Positions 19,870 through 29,845 of a stretch of DNA of 40,026 bases are shown piece by piece. A program made the position numbers and the translations under genes. The notes beneath the pieces are model-generated. The model was not told the DNA's origin and ran no database searches. It was given only the letters and a program-made list of their open reading frames with translations. The DNA is from Dinochytrium kinnereticum (taxonomy: Eukaryota; Chytridiomycota; Chytridiomycetes; Chytridiales; Chytridiaceae). The stretch spans positions 1 to 40,026 of the forward strand of contig JADGJT010000215.1 in NCBI GenBank assembly GCA_027604005.1. The letters run 5' to 3'. Within the stretch, counting starts at the first letter, position 1; every line of letters starts with the position of its first letter.

Positions 19870-21840
19870 ATGGCACCTCCCCTCTCCTACGCCCAAGTGC
19901 ATGTCAAATACACGCTTCCTCCGATTGCGGCCCTTCTCTTCCTCTCCCGTCCATTCCTGGTCGCGACGGAGGTGAACAAGATTGCGTTGCTGGCCGTCAT
20001 TGCTGTGGTTTACACGACGCCTTGGGACAACTTCATCATCGCCAGAGGTGAGGAGACCAAGCCCAGAAGACCATCAACTGCCTTTCCCTTAATGTACTGC
20101 CCGCACTCACATTCATCTATCTCACTTTTGTTTCGGTTTGCCTTTTATTCTCTGGCATTAACAGGTGCTTGGACTTACCCAGAAGACCGAGTTCTGGGAG
20201 TCATCGGATATGTCCCCATTGAGGAATACGCCTTCTTTGTTATCCAAACCGTCCTAACGGGCCTCACCACACTTCTTGTTCAACGCTGGGACCTTCCCAT
20301 CCTCCATCTCAAGACCGCAGGCTTTGCGTCGAGATGGTCTCCTATGCTTCTCTTCCTCATCCAATTCATCTTTGGGTGCGTCATGCTGAGCTCTGAGTCT
20401 TTCAAGTCACTAGGATGGAGCCGGGATGAGTGTTTCTATGTTGGTGCATTGCTGTCTTGGACGGCTCCTGTTCTTGCTTTGCAGTGGGGAGTCGCTGGGG
20501 CTTACATTTGGCAGAGGGGTGTGGTTACCGCTCTGGCGGTTTGGATCCCAACTATTTACCTTTGGTGTGTAGACCATTGGTCTCTCTCGCAAGGGGTTTG
20601 GGAGATTAGCAGAGACAGAACTTTGGGTATCATGGTTACGAGACACCTCCCTCTTGAAGAAGCCCTCTTTTTCTTCCTCGTCAACTGCATGATTGTGTTT
20701 GGCCTGATGGCCATTGACCAAACTCTTGCAGCTATTCGGCTCAACCAATACGCCGATTCTTCGACTTCCCACGTAGATTGGTCGCGAGACCCCAAAGCCT
20801 GGAAAACTGTCCTCACGGCGGTTTTGAACCTCGGCAGAGTCGATTCGAATCTGGTTGAAGACGCTGAATGCTCCTCTAAGGTGCTTAAAGCGGGGTCTCA
20901 TACATTCCACCTCGCCTCCAAACTTCTACCGATTCCAGTGTCAGAAGATGTGCAAGCTCTTTATGCTTTTTGTCGAATCGCTGATGACCTTGTCGATCAT
21001 ACTCTCACCGACCTACCCGTTTTACCAGCTTTAAAGGAATTCATCGACGCCTCTTATTCCCCACCTAGCCCCACCTGGCTTCCCCGAGTCAACACTGCAT
21101 CATCATCCATAGCGAGCCTTTCAACAAAAATATCCTCAACTCCAACACCCCCAAGCACCATCATTGGAGCGCTTCAAAACTTTTCCCGTCGCATCCCCAG
21201 AAAAGTCCCTCGCAATGTTATGGATGAGCTTGTAAAGGCTTTTGAATGGGACTTGAGGAAGCAACGTGATGCCACTGCTGTCACCTGGTTTGAGACAGAA
21301 GAAGAACTTGTGGAGTATTGCCAACTTGTTGCTGGGTCTGTTGGAGAAGCTTGTGCATGTATTTTTTCGAGTTGGAGGTTGGGAGGAGGCGGAGGGACGG
21401 AATCTGTGACCACTGCTGCAAGAAGCATGGGCGTTTCGCTTCAGCTTGTTAACATTGCGAGAGACCTCGTGGAAGACGCTATAACCCTTCGACGGGTTTA
21501 TGCCCCCGCTGTGTGGGTGAAAGACGTTTCTGCGTCCGCCAGAGAAATCTTAGACGATCCCCTTGGACAGTCCAAATCGTTGGCGAGGTTGGGGAAGAGG
21601 TTGCTGGAGTTGTCTGGAAGGTTTGAGAAAGTTGCGAGGAGTGACGGGGTGGAGGTTTTGGGTGGAGGGGTTAAGGAGCCGGTGAGGGCCGCGTTGGATA
21701 TGTATGTCAGTATCGGTAGGGTTTTGGGGATGAGGTGTAGGACGATTTTGGGAGGTGGTGGAGTGGCTTATCCGAGAAGAGTGGTCATTGGAACTAAGAG
21801 GAAGGTCTGGATATTGCTTAAGGGGATGCTACTGGGGTGA
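19870..21840 (+). CDS. carRP: Bifunctional lycopene cyclase / phytoene synthase
   Basis: Two exons, 19870-20047 and 20165-21840, giving 617 residues, near the usual 580-620 for fungal fusions. The N-terminal half is the membrane lycopene beta-cyclase with two R-type repeats. Visible are YTTPWDNFIIARGAWTYP, IGYVPIEEYAFF and the repeat copy RHLPLEEALFFFLVN, separated by several membrane helices. The C-terminal half is phytoene synthase, with GSHTFHLASKLLP, the first Asp-rich motif DDLVD (333-337) and the second DLVED (493-497). The synthase joins two geranylgeranyl diphosphates to phytoene; the cyclase later closes the rings of lycopene. The intron (117 nt) has no stop and keeps frame. The intron assignment follows the family, where GAW directly follows IIAR. 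The gene is not flanked by the desaturase. Confidence 0.96.
   Translation: MAPPLSYAQVHVKYTLPPIAALLFLSRPFLVATEVNKIALLAVIAVVYTTPWDNFIIARGEETKPRRPSTAFPLMYCPHSHSSISLLFRFAFYSLALTGAWTYPEDRVLGVIGYVPIEEYAFFVIQTVLTGLTTLLVQRWDLPILHLKTAGFASRWSPMLLFLIQFIFGCVMLSSESFKSLGWSRDECFYVGALLSWTAPVLALQWGVAGAYIWQRGVVTALAVWIPTIYLWCVDHWSLSQGVWEISRDRTLGIMVTRHLPLEEALFFFLVNCMIVFGLMAIDQTLAAIRLNQYADSSTSHVDWSRDPKAWKTVLTAVLNLGRVDSNLVEDAECSSKVLKAGSHTFHLASKLLPIPVSEDVQALYAFCRIADDLVDHTLTDLPVLPALKEFIDASYSPPSPTWLPRVNTASSSIASLSTKISSTPTPPSTIIGALQNFSRRIPRKVPRNVMDELVKAFEWDLRKQRDATAVTWFETEEELVEYCQLVAGSVGEACACIFSSWRLGGGGGTESVTTAARSMGVSLQLVNIARDLVEDAITLRRVYAPAVWVKDVSASAREILDDPLGQSKSLARLGKRLLELSGRFEKVARSDGVEVLGGGVKEPVRAALDMYVSIGRVLGMRCRTILGGGGVAYPRRVVIGTKRKVWILLKGMLLG
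20048..20164 (+). other. Stop-free in-frame intron of carRP
   Basis: GTGAGG to TTAACAG, 117 nt, a multiple of three with no stop codon in the reading frame. Retention would insert 39 residues between the first two helices of the cyclase half at a conserved site, probably spoiling it. Confidence 0.75.
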
Positions 21841-22223
21841 ATATGGAGGGTTGCAAGCCATTTGGCCTTTGCTTTTATTCTATATTATTATTTAAACCCC
21901 CTCTTATATCATTATCCTCAACACATAACTTCTAGAATTTATTCAAAAAATAAACAGTCGTGTCTCTCCAGAATCAGACAGAACATGATTATGCGCTTAA
22001 CCAAAAAGTCACCCAGAAATGTTCCTCCTCATTCACTTGATTATCATGTCGTGGAGGTAATTAGAACCAAATCACGCCAGAACTTAGGAACCCTGGTCTC
22101 TCGACAGCCATTTCGAGAAATACACATATCAAATTATCATCTGCGGTTAATTATAGTCTAAATGGTCAAGCCGACCTGAAACCCTCTTTCGTCTCGAAAA
22201 TATGAATCAAAAAAAAAACATCC
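21841..22223. other. Convergent 3' region of carRP and the ASNSD1-like gene
   Basis: About 380 bases, AT-rich, between two facing stop codons. It likely holds both 3' UTRs. No gene is seen. Confidence 0.5.
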
Positions 22224-24859
22224 CTAAGTAACAACTAAATCATCTCCTTTTTCACGTCCAAACTCCATCTTGGCCGTCCTTGCCCCAAACTGCACAGCCC
22301 GCTTGGCTTCACACGATGCTCTCATCAACGACAACCCTTCCAAACCTTCCTCCCCTGTGCTTGAAAACCATTCTGTCTCAGACGCAGCAAGCTGACGAAG
22401 TAGGAGCTTGTCTCCTATACTTCGAGGTAGCCTGGGATCGAGTTTATGATGAACCGGGAGTGCAGAGAGGTACGTGATGACGGATTCAGAGAGGTAAGGG
22501 AAACGGACCTGTTTTGTTTTTTTTAGTTTTAGTTTTTTTTGGCAATCCTTTTTCAAAAAACTATCTCTGACCTCCTTCCCATGGTCGCTAATAATTCGAT
22601 CATCGCGTCCAAGGTTCCTGGATGAGATCCGTGAAACGTCTAGCTGCAATTCATCAAGCAGTCCCACCCATCCCTCGTTTTCAAACCTTTTTCGATGTCG
22701 GCTGTAACCTGTTACAGTTACAAAAACCCCCGTCAGATATTATTATTATACACATCATCTGAAAATTCTTACCTCCTAATTGTTCGTCGGCGCCTAAACC
22801 GCTTAGCAAAACACGGGCTTCCGAGGTGTATGGTACGCGAATCTAGATAAGTACGGAAAGACGGAAAGGTAAGCATTAGAAAACAGAATATAAAAAACGA
22901 GGCACTCACCCCATCTTCTCCCATAATCGTTCCACGACCTCTTGCAGCAAACCAGAACGCTATCGCGATACTCTAGAGATTTTGCTTTATCAGATATACC
23001 AGATAAAAAACAGCAACAATAAAAATAAACAAAAACAAACCGCCCCAATAGGAAAAGCTGAGATATTATCACTCAAAACCAAAAAAAAAAAAAAAAAAAA
23101 AAATCCTAGATGCAAATCCAAAGAACTCACCAAATCCATAACACTCCCCCCAGGCCAAACCCTCTCCAAAACTGCCGCCCTCTCCCTCCCAACCTCCTCC
23201 CACCCAACATCAACCTCAACAAACCTCCATACCCTTTTTGGAAATCTCCGTCTCAACTCTTCCACCCCCATTCGACCTGTCAATCGGTCCGGCACGTCGA
23301 ATTTTTCTTTTTTTTGTCGGGCGTTCTTTAAAACTCTTGGGTTTTCAAAGGAGACATTGAGGAGGTCTATTGGGTGATGTGGGGGGAGGTAGAAGGCTGT
23401 CAAGGAGGCTAGGAGCATGCAGTCTAGTCCGCCAGAGAATAGGATCGCGAGGGGGGGTGAAGGGGATGGCCTTATTTATTTTTGTGGAAAAGGAAAGATA
23501 CGATTAGAATACAGTTATATTACCGGCATAATACACAACAACAACAGTAGCAATCATACGAAAGAAAAAAAAGCAACAATAATGATAATAATAAAATCAA
23601 AGCAGACCTCTCGCGAATCCCCTCTACCCTTACCCTCACTGCATCACCCAAAACCTTGTAAAGCCCTATCAGAGACTTCATGACTACGTCGTCGGGCTTT
23701 GGGATAACCGTTGCGTCGATTTTCACCGTGGCGTCGTAAGGTGGGATAGTGCGGTTCAGTGTATTAGTTACGGGTGATCGCTAGAATATCCAAGTGAGAG
23801 TTAGGTTTCAAAGTTTCAAGGCCAAAAAAACAAACAGACAAGAACAACAGAGTTACCAGGTGGGAGCTTGGAGAGTGGGGAGGAACGGACCAGAGATGAA
23901 AGGTTAAGGCGATAGTCGGGCTGGATAACTTATTCTATTTCGTATAGGATTGATTTAAAGGAAGCGCAGGCACGGCAAAAAAAGGGGGTTTGTTCTAAAC
24001 TTCAACTCTCTATCTCCTTAAAGAATAAATAAACCGAAACAACACATACCTTGCCGCCTCCCACCAAAACCTCAAAAATGCCACTAGCAGGCACCTCCTC
24101 CCACCCCTCTCCCCCACGTCCCGTGGAAGCAACGATAAAAGGAAATCTCGCCTCATCCCCGCTCTTTTGATTCCAAATCAATGATCGACGTCCCACCGCG
24201 TCTCTTCCAAAATACAATGATCGCGTCGGGTGATGATATACGGCGATTGCGTAAGGCCCGTGGAGGGTTGAGAGTGTTTTAAGGAGGTGGGTGCGAAATG
24301 GTGCTGTGGTGGGAGGTGGGAAAAGGGTTTGGAAGAGGTGATGGGTGTCGTTTTTTGTGAGGGGGAGCTGGAAAGGTTGGTTTTATTTTGTTTTAGTTTT
24401 TTCTGGGTTGGAGATGCTTTTACAATGTTCTCGGTTTACGGGTTTACGGGTTTCAACAACTTTATAACGGAAGCAATAAAAGACTTTGACGATTTCAAAA
24501 GAAACTGCGATAGAACTATATCCCACTGGAGGAAAAATAACAATAGACACCCCTGGCCTTCACGAGAACAACAAACCCACCTTGACATCCTCCTCCTCAC
24601 CAACTCCGAAAATCTCCCCATTGAAAGCAACCCAACTTCCCTCGGCATCAACCAAAGGCTGCTGAACAACGTCTTCACCCCTCAACCCCAAAACCGTTGC
24701 AAAAACCTTCCCCTCCACCCCCGCCACTCCAGTAAAGCACATCGCCTCTCCAGCGGCATCCGGCCCGCGTCTCTTCACAACCTCCTGCAGTCCTTCAACC
24801 GTGCTGGCGGCATGCTCCTCGATGGGCGTTGAGAGGATGGTGAGGAGGATGCCGCACAT
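22224..24859 (-). CDS. Asparagine synthetase domain-containing protein (ASNSD1 type)
   Basis: Eight exons: 24859-24581, 24367-24050, 23780-23608, 23470-23131, 22972-22910, 22842-22773, 22708-22572 and 22508-22224, giving 554 residues. The N-terminus is a class II glutamine amidotransferase domain starting MCGI with the catalytic Cys2, then KRRGPDA and FNGEIF. The synthetase domain has the ATP-binding SGGLDC (269-274), IAIAFWFAARG, VLLSGLGADEQLGGYSRHRKR and NLGRDDRIISDHGKE followed by VRFPYL, and it ends with AVQFGARTAKME, all characteristic of ASNSD1 and not of Asn1/Asn2. The cellular role of this family is little known. The last intron (22571-22509, 63 nt) has no stop and keeps frame; it is called an intron because family members read straight across it. 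The gene is head to head with cyclin H. Confidence 0.88.
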
Positions 24860-24922
24860 GCTTGCGACTTGTCCTGATTATTATTATTATTTTTTATTTT
24901 TTTTGGCTGCAGCGACAAAGAC
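24860..24922. promoter_or_regulatory. 63-bp divergent promoter between ASNSD1-like and cyclin H genes
   Basis: Only 63 bases separate the two start codons. The stretch holds an ATT repeat and a T-rich run (about 24877-24904), which could exclude nucleosomes and serve both genes. The 5' leaders must be very short or overlapping. Confidence 0.45.
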
Positions 24923-26862
24923 ATGACGGAGGACGTTGCCACACCGGCGACGGCTCCAGGACGGGAGAAGAAGTTGCATACGCAGAGCTCCAGGTTTAGA
25001 GGAGAATGGCATTTCCCGAGAGGGAAGGGGCTGAAGGAGAAGAGGGTTGAGGTGAATGCGGAGGGAGTCAGGAGGGTGAAGGACGCTATGCTGGAGGAGG
25101 CCGCTTTGGAGGGGAAGGTGAGAGGTTTCATTTTCACATGTATGTTGGTTAGAATACGGGGCCTCCTTTTTTAAAGAGCTGCAAGGAGATGGGATTCTTC
25201 ATTTGTTGTGTTGTTGGTGTTAAGGTGCTTCGTTGGGGGGTTTTGGGACCTATGTCTTATTTTAATGTGTTTTGGTGTTTTTCTTTTCGCGTCATCTCAC
25301 ATCTTGTGCAATTTACAACATCTTTCTCTGTTATCGATGCTTCATGGTTATCTTTAGTCCCTGGATGCCATCGTTTCTGATTATTCCGGAGACTGTTGAA
25401 TTTTTTCAGAGCCATTGCCTGCCATGATGGCTCTAAGCCCCTCTTAATTCATAATCTTTCTTCTTATGCGTTTTGGTGTATTTGCGGAAGGGTTCTTCTT
25501 GCGCTTTTGTTGATGATTCGTGCTTTAGTTATGAGCCGCCCCACCCCCGCCTTTTTTTTTGCCACTCTGGCTAACCATTCCTACCGTAACCATACCATAA
25601 TAGCCTCCTCCAACTCTCGATCCTTCCATCTTCATCACATGGGAGGAGCAACAAAAAATGTGTCTCTTTTATGAAACAAAAATCGTCTCCTACTGCAAAT
25701 TCTTCAAATTCGACACCGACGGAACCGTTCAAGTACGTTCTTCACTCTTCATCATTGCCTAACACCTTCATACTCGAAACCTCTTTTAAATAGGCCACAG
25801 CCATCACCTTCTTTAAGCGCTTTTACCTAGCTAACACGATCATGGATTACGACCCAAAACTCATTCTTCTCACCTGCTTGTTCCTCGCGGCAAAGGTTGA
25901 AAACTCTCACATGCCTTTGACGGATTTTTTGGCAAAAGTACCGAAGGCTCCTCCTCCTGAGGTCATTCTGGAGTTGGAGTTTGTGCTTTGTAGAGGGTTG
26001 GAGTTTCAGTTTATGGTGCAGCCTCTGAAGTGGGCTTTGCATGGGCTGTTTTTGGATATGCAGGTGAGTTAGTAAGGGTGGTTTTGGGTGGGAATCGAAG
26101 AGTGGAAAACAAGTTTCACCTTGCTTAATCACCGTCAAGGACAATGTTAACCACCTCCCTATTTATTCTTGTTCACAACAACGAACGACCAGGCCTACCT
26201 CCTCTTAAAACACACTAACCCCAAATCACCCGAACTCCGAGACGACCTCACAAATCTCGCAACAACCTACTCAACCTCCCTAACCCTCTCCCAAACCTCG
26301 CTCCACACCGACCTCCCCCTAACCCACTACCCATCTCAGATCGCCCTCGGTTGTCTCCTCCTCGCCTCAAAGTCCCATCAATTTCGCGACGAGGTGGAGA
26401 GGTACGTGTCGTTTCGATTGGCGGGGGAGGTTGCGAATTCAGGGCCTGGGGGATTTGTTGCGGAGGAGGGGAGTGGGGATGGGTTGGTTGAGTTGAAGAT
26501 TATGTTGGGCGAGGTTGAGGAGGCGGTTTTGAGGGGTGGTGAGGCGGCGGTTGCGGCTGTGGCGGATAAGGAGGAGGCTAGGAGGATTGATGTGAAGTTG
26601 CAGGGGTGTCGGAATCCTGAGTTTTTGAAGGATGGACCGCTGTGAGTTTGTTTTTTTTTTTGTTTTGGTGGCTTGATGTTGTTTTGTTTTTTTTGTTGTT
26701 TTTTTTTTGTTGTAGGCTGAATTTCACCCTTTTTTTTTGCTCGGTTTCTTCAGGTATCAGAAGCGGAGGAGACAGGAGAGTGAGGAGAAGGAAGCCAAGC
26801 GGCAAAAAAAGATGGATAAAGAGCGCGAGGGAGTCAAGGACTTGTCGAGTATTATGGAGTGA
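24923..26862 (+). CDS. Cyclin H, partner of the CAK kinase in TFIIH
   Basis: Five exons: 24923-25117, 25604-25732, 25794-26063, 26193-26641 and 26754-26862, giving 383 residues. The N-terminal part (SSRFRGEWHF) and the cyclin box reading KMCLFYETKIVSYCKFF, then ITFFKRFYLANTIMDYDPK and LLTCLFLAAKVEN, fit cyclin H / Ccl1 better than cyclin C or L. A second cyclin fold follows with DLPLTHYPSQIALGCLLLAS. Cyclin H activates CDK7 in the CDK-activating kinase and TFIIH, which phosphorylates RNA polymerase II. The C-terminus is a charged Lys/Glu/Arg tail from the last exon. The first intron (486 nt) is the longest here, and the second exon was placed by phase and by the cyclin pattern. Acceptor 26753 is preferred over an earlier TAG at 26714. 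Confidence 0.85.
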
Positions 26863-27652
26863 GAGCGTGCATGCCCACGACCTTGCACGTGAACCTTTCT
26901 CAGAAGAATCACAGATCATACGGCCATTTCTCCTATCGCGAAAATAGCAAACGACAATAATAAATGATTAAATGATAAACAGAAAAGTTCACCCTAAAAA
27001 AAGTGCAATGCTATTTTCTTGATTGCAAAAAGAAAACAGAAGAAGAATATAAAAGCACGTAACGAGGAATCAAAAAGACATCCCCAAACCTCCAACCAAC
27101 CACCTCCATCACCACAAGACCAGTAAATCAAACACATACGAAAAGAAAAAAAAGACGAAGAAGTGAAAAACCGTTGAAGTAATAGGACTGGATCAGTAGG
27201 CAAATCGCAATATCCTCCACAAAACTTGAACATCAAAGTGAAACAAAAAACAACTTTAATGCAGAGACGCATTGCAAAAGGCAGGCAAGAGGAAAGAAAA
27301 CAAACAGGAAAAAAGGTGAGCATCATCGATCGTCATTACTTGAGCCAAAAAGGACGGTGCCAAAGAGACTCGAAAACAAAAGGTGGATGGATCAACCCCA
27401 TAAAAAACTCCACATCCCACCACAAGGCAACACCCACTCTAAAGAACGCATGAGTAAAGACAAGGCAAAGAAAGTCAATCAGGATCGCACGCGAACCATC
27501 CACTATTAATGAAGAAAAAGGAAGAGCAGACGATAGCTGCGGTGAAAACCAGTCCACGATTGAGGTTCAGATCCAAGGGGGAGGAAAGAGAAGAACTAAA
27601 GAGAAGAAGCCTCTCGGCCCAAATCTGCAGCGATACAACAGTCACGAGGGCT
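26863..27652. other. 790 bases, A-rich, no gene recognised
   Basis: This lies between the facing stops of cyclin H and TOM40. The plus strand is A-rich with many short A runs. Open frames on both strands are low-complexity and lack motifs or good splice joins. It is longer than needed for two 3' UTRs, so a non-coding RNA cannot be excluded, but nothing supports one. Confidence 0.45.
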
Positions 27653-29221
27653 TTAGGCCTCCAAAGAGAATCCGATACCAACACGGCCCTGACCGCCTCC
27701 GCCACGTGCATAGTCCAGCTCGCCGCAAAGCTGCGTATATAATAAGATAAGCATCAAGAAATCAAAACTGACACGGCAGCAGAGCTTAACACGTTCAATA
27801 AAGAAACAACAAACCTGGAAGCTAAGCCCGGGCGCCATCTTTTCCTCAACAATGGAGCTGATCCTTCCGTGAGAGTCAATCATGCCCCTCACTGTAGCGT
27901 AAACCGTGTCAAGCTTGAACCCCGCGCTAGCAATCCCCTCCCTCTTTCCTTCCGCGCCAGACTTTGAGGCAGGAGTGGTGAGCAACTGAAGCTCGGTTCC
28001 GACCTCAAGCCTCTGGTTCAAACGCCTCCAGTAAGATCCGTGGAAGAGTCCAGTGCTGGACAGCGTCGCGGCGAAGATCTGAGTAGGGTCCTTGGGGTTC
28101 GGGGTCATGAATGGGCTACCGGCTCCAGGGGGAATGGTCGAGGGGGCGGGCAGGGTTGATGGAGGAGGAGCGTAACGAACGGCGACAGAGTAACCGCCTT
28201 CAGAGATGTCTGGAGTAGGACGTTGGAGGAGGTACTCGCCACCGATGGCAAGGGACTGGGTGACGGATTGGAGGAACTGGATGGAGTAGTTTCCGGTCAA
28301 CGAAGGGGGAGGAGTGGACGATCCGCCGACGGTGGGGCCCCAGTTGGCGCGGGGAGCATCCACGGGGTTGGGGTTGATGGCCTTGAGGTTGACGGAGCAG
28401 GTGGGGCCAATGTAGTCCTGCTCAATCAGCATCATTGACTGACCCTGAGCGCCAACGAGCTGGGCCTGGACCTTGGTGGCGTTCGAGGGTTTGTAGGCTG
28501 CGGGAGCAGTGGGAGCTTGAGGGGGTTGGCTGGGGGCGGGGGGTTGCGCAGGATCGGCAGTCTTCTCGAGGGCTTTGGTCTCTCCAGCGGGACTCTCACC
28601 TGCGGGGGCGGGGACGGGGCCAAGCTGCAAAGGCGACCAGAAGTAGAAGGCGCGGGCCTGAAGGCCACCGTCTTGATCCACCTGGCCAGACAGGAGGTAC
28701 TATTGACATCCGACAAAGTTAAATGATGCGGAAGGCAGACGGCGGGACGGACAACACGCTTACCCTTTCGGCCTGGTAGTTGGCCATGAAGTTGTAGGAC
28801 GGGGGGTACTGCGAGGAGCCCCAGGAGAACGAGTGGCTGACCTGGAAGTTTGGCGACATGATCGAGCTGATGTCAAAACGGGCACCTTCAATCATTGCCT
28901 GCGTGGTGAAGATGGCTGAATGAGGGGAGAAAGAGACAAAGAGGTTAGCGAAAAGCGACACCGCCGGGACCAATACGCCCCCCCCTCTCGGCAGCTTTTA
29001 GAGCCCCCCCGAGCAGACGGGCAGGGAAGGCAACCAAACCAGCGCATGCACTCCATTCACTCACACTTGACCTCGCGATGCAGGTTCTCGTACGAGCCGG
29101 GGCACTGCAGCCGGTGCCTCTCCTTGACGGCGTTGATGCGCTCGACGAAGGACCAGAGCCCCGAGCTGGCCGCGTGGACCCAAGCGGGTCCAAATCCACC
29201 GCTTGCAGTGCTTTCGGCCAT
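27653..29221 (-). CDS. TOM40: TOM40, mitochondrial outer-membrane import channel
   Basis: Four exons: 29221-29065, 28915-28764, 28699-27815 and 27730-27653, giving 423 residues. Family features are CPGSYENLHREVKS near the N-terminus, GARFDISS, FQVSHSFSWGSS and YNFMANYQAE, then alternating beta-strand sequence such as YSIQFLQSVTQSLAIGGEYL and TVYATVRGMIDSHGRISSIVEEK, ending in GRVGIGFSLEA. TOM40 is a 19-strand barrel through which nearly all nuclear-encoded precursors enter mitochondria. It is longer than the usual 350-390 residues because of a Pro/Ala-rich insert at about 131-178 and a second Pro-rich loop (YAPPPSTLPAPST). The last intron (84 nt) has no stop and keeps frame. The gene is head to head with eIF3b. 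Confidence 0.88.
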
Positions 29222-29845
29222 CGACGACGGTGGGGGGGAAGGGGGAAGGGGGTTGAAATGGGTGGTGGTTGGGGGAGGGATTTATTTTTTCGTTTTTTTT
29301 CTTTTTCCAACCCGCTGCTTTTTTTTTCTTTTTTTTTCTTTTCGACGGAGGCCTCCTGCTGCCCGCAACGCGCGTGTGCGTGAGGGGATGTGCAGTGACG
29401 TGCGTGCGTGCGTGCGTGCTGATGGCTGATTTCACCCAGCGCTGCACGGGAGGGAGACACTGGGCGGGGCTGGGTCAAATTCGTCATTCAGCACGGACGC
29501 ACAGCTCGCTCCCTCGTGCTGGCCAGCGCTGTCGGCGCGTCGCCTCCGTCGTGTCTGCGCAGGGAACGCGTGTTGCTGGCAGCCAGCCAGCGCGGGTCGT
29601 CAAAGGCTTGCGCGCGCACCGGAGGCAGGCAGGCGCGAGGGCAGAGGCAGAATCGGAAATTTTGAATCGGCACTTTCATTTGCGTTTTTTTTTCTTTCTT
29701 TCCTCGCCTTCCCCCTCAGCAGCAATCCCCCTCGAGCCTTTCTTTGACCGACGACGGCCTCACGACAGACCACACGCACCGACAAGAGCAGCAGCAGAAG
29801 CACCACAGCAGGACAGGACGAGCAGCAGCAGCAGCAGCAGCAGAG
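29222..29845. promoter_or_regulatory. Divergent TOM40 / eIF3b promoter region with simple repeats
   Basis: These 624 bases lie between two opposing start codons. They hold T-rich runs near 29283-29340, a GTGC/GTGCGT repeat near 29399-29419 and AGC repeats near 29820-29843 that abut the eIF3b start. Both promoters must be here. The repeats may act as nucleosome-poor DNA; this is an inference. Confidence 0.45.
29820..29843 (+). repeat. AGC trinucleotide repeat before the eIF3b start
   Basis: About eight AGC units end a few bases before the ATG at 29846. If the in-frame ATG at 29744 were used, the run would encode a short poly-Ala stretch. Confidence 0.8.

Noticed and set aside
25118..25603. 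Open frames between cyclin H exons 1 and 2
   Set aside because: Low-complexity, no motifs, and the flanking exons join in frame as cyclin H across this stretch.
28945..29487. 180-residue minus-strand frame around the TOM40 start
   Set aside because: Rich in Lys and Pro from simple repeats and out of frame with the TOM40 first exon.
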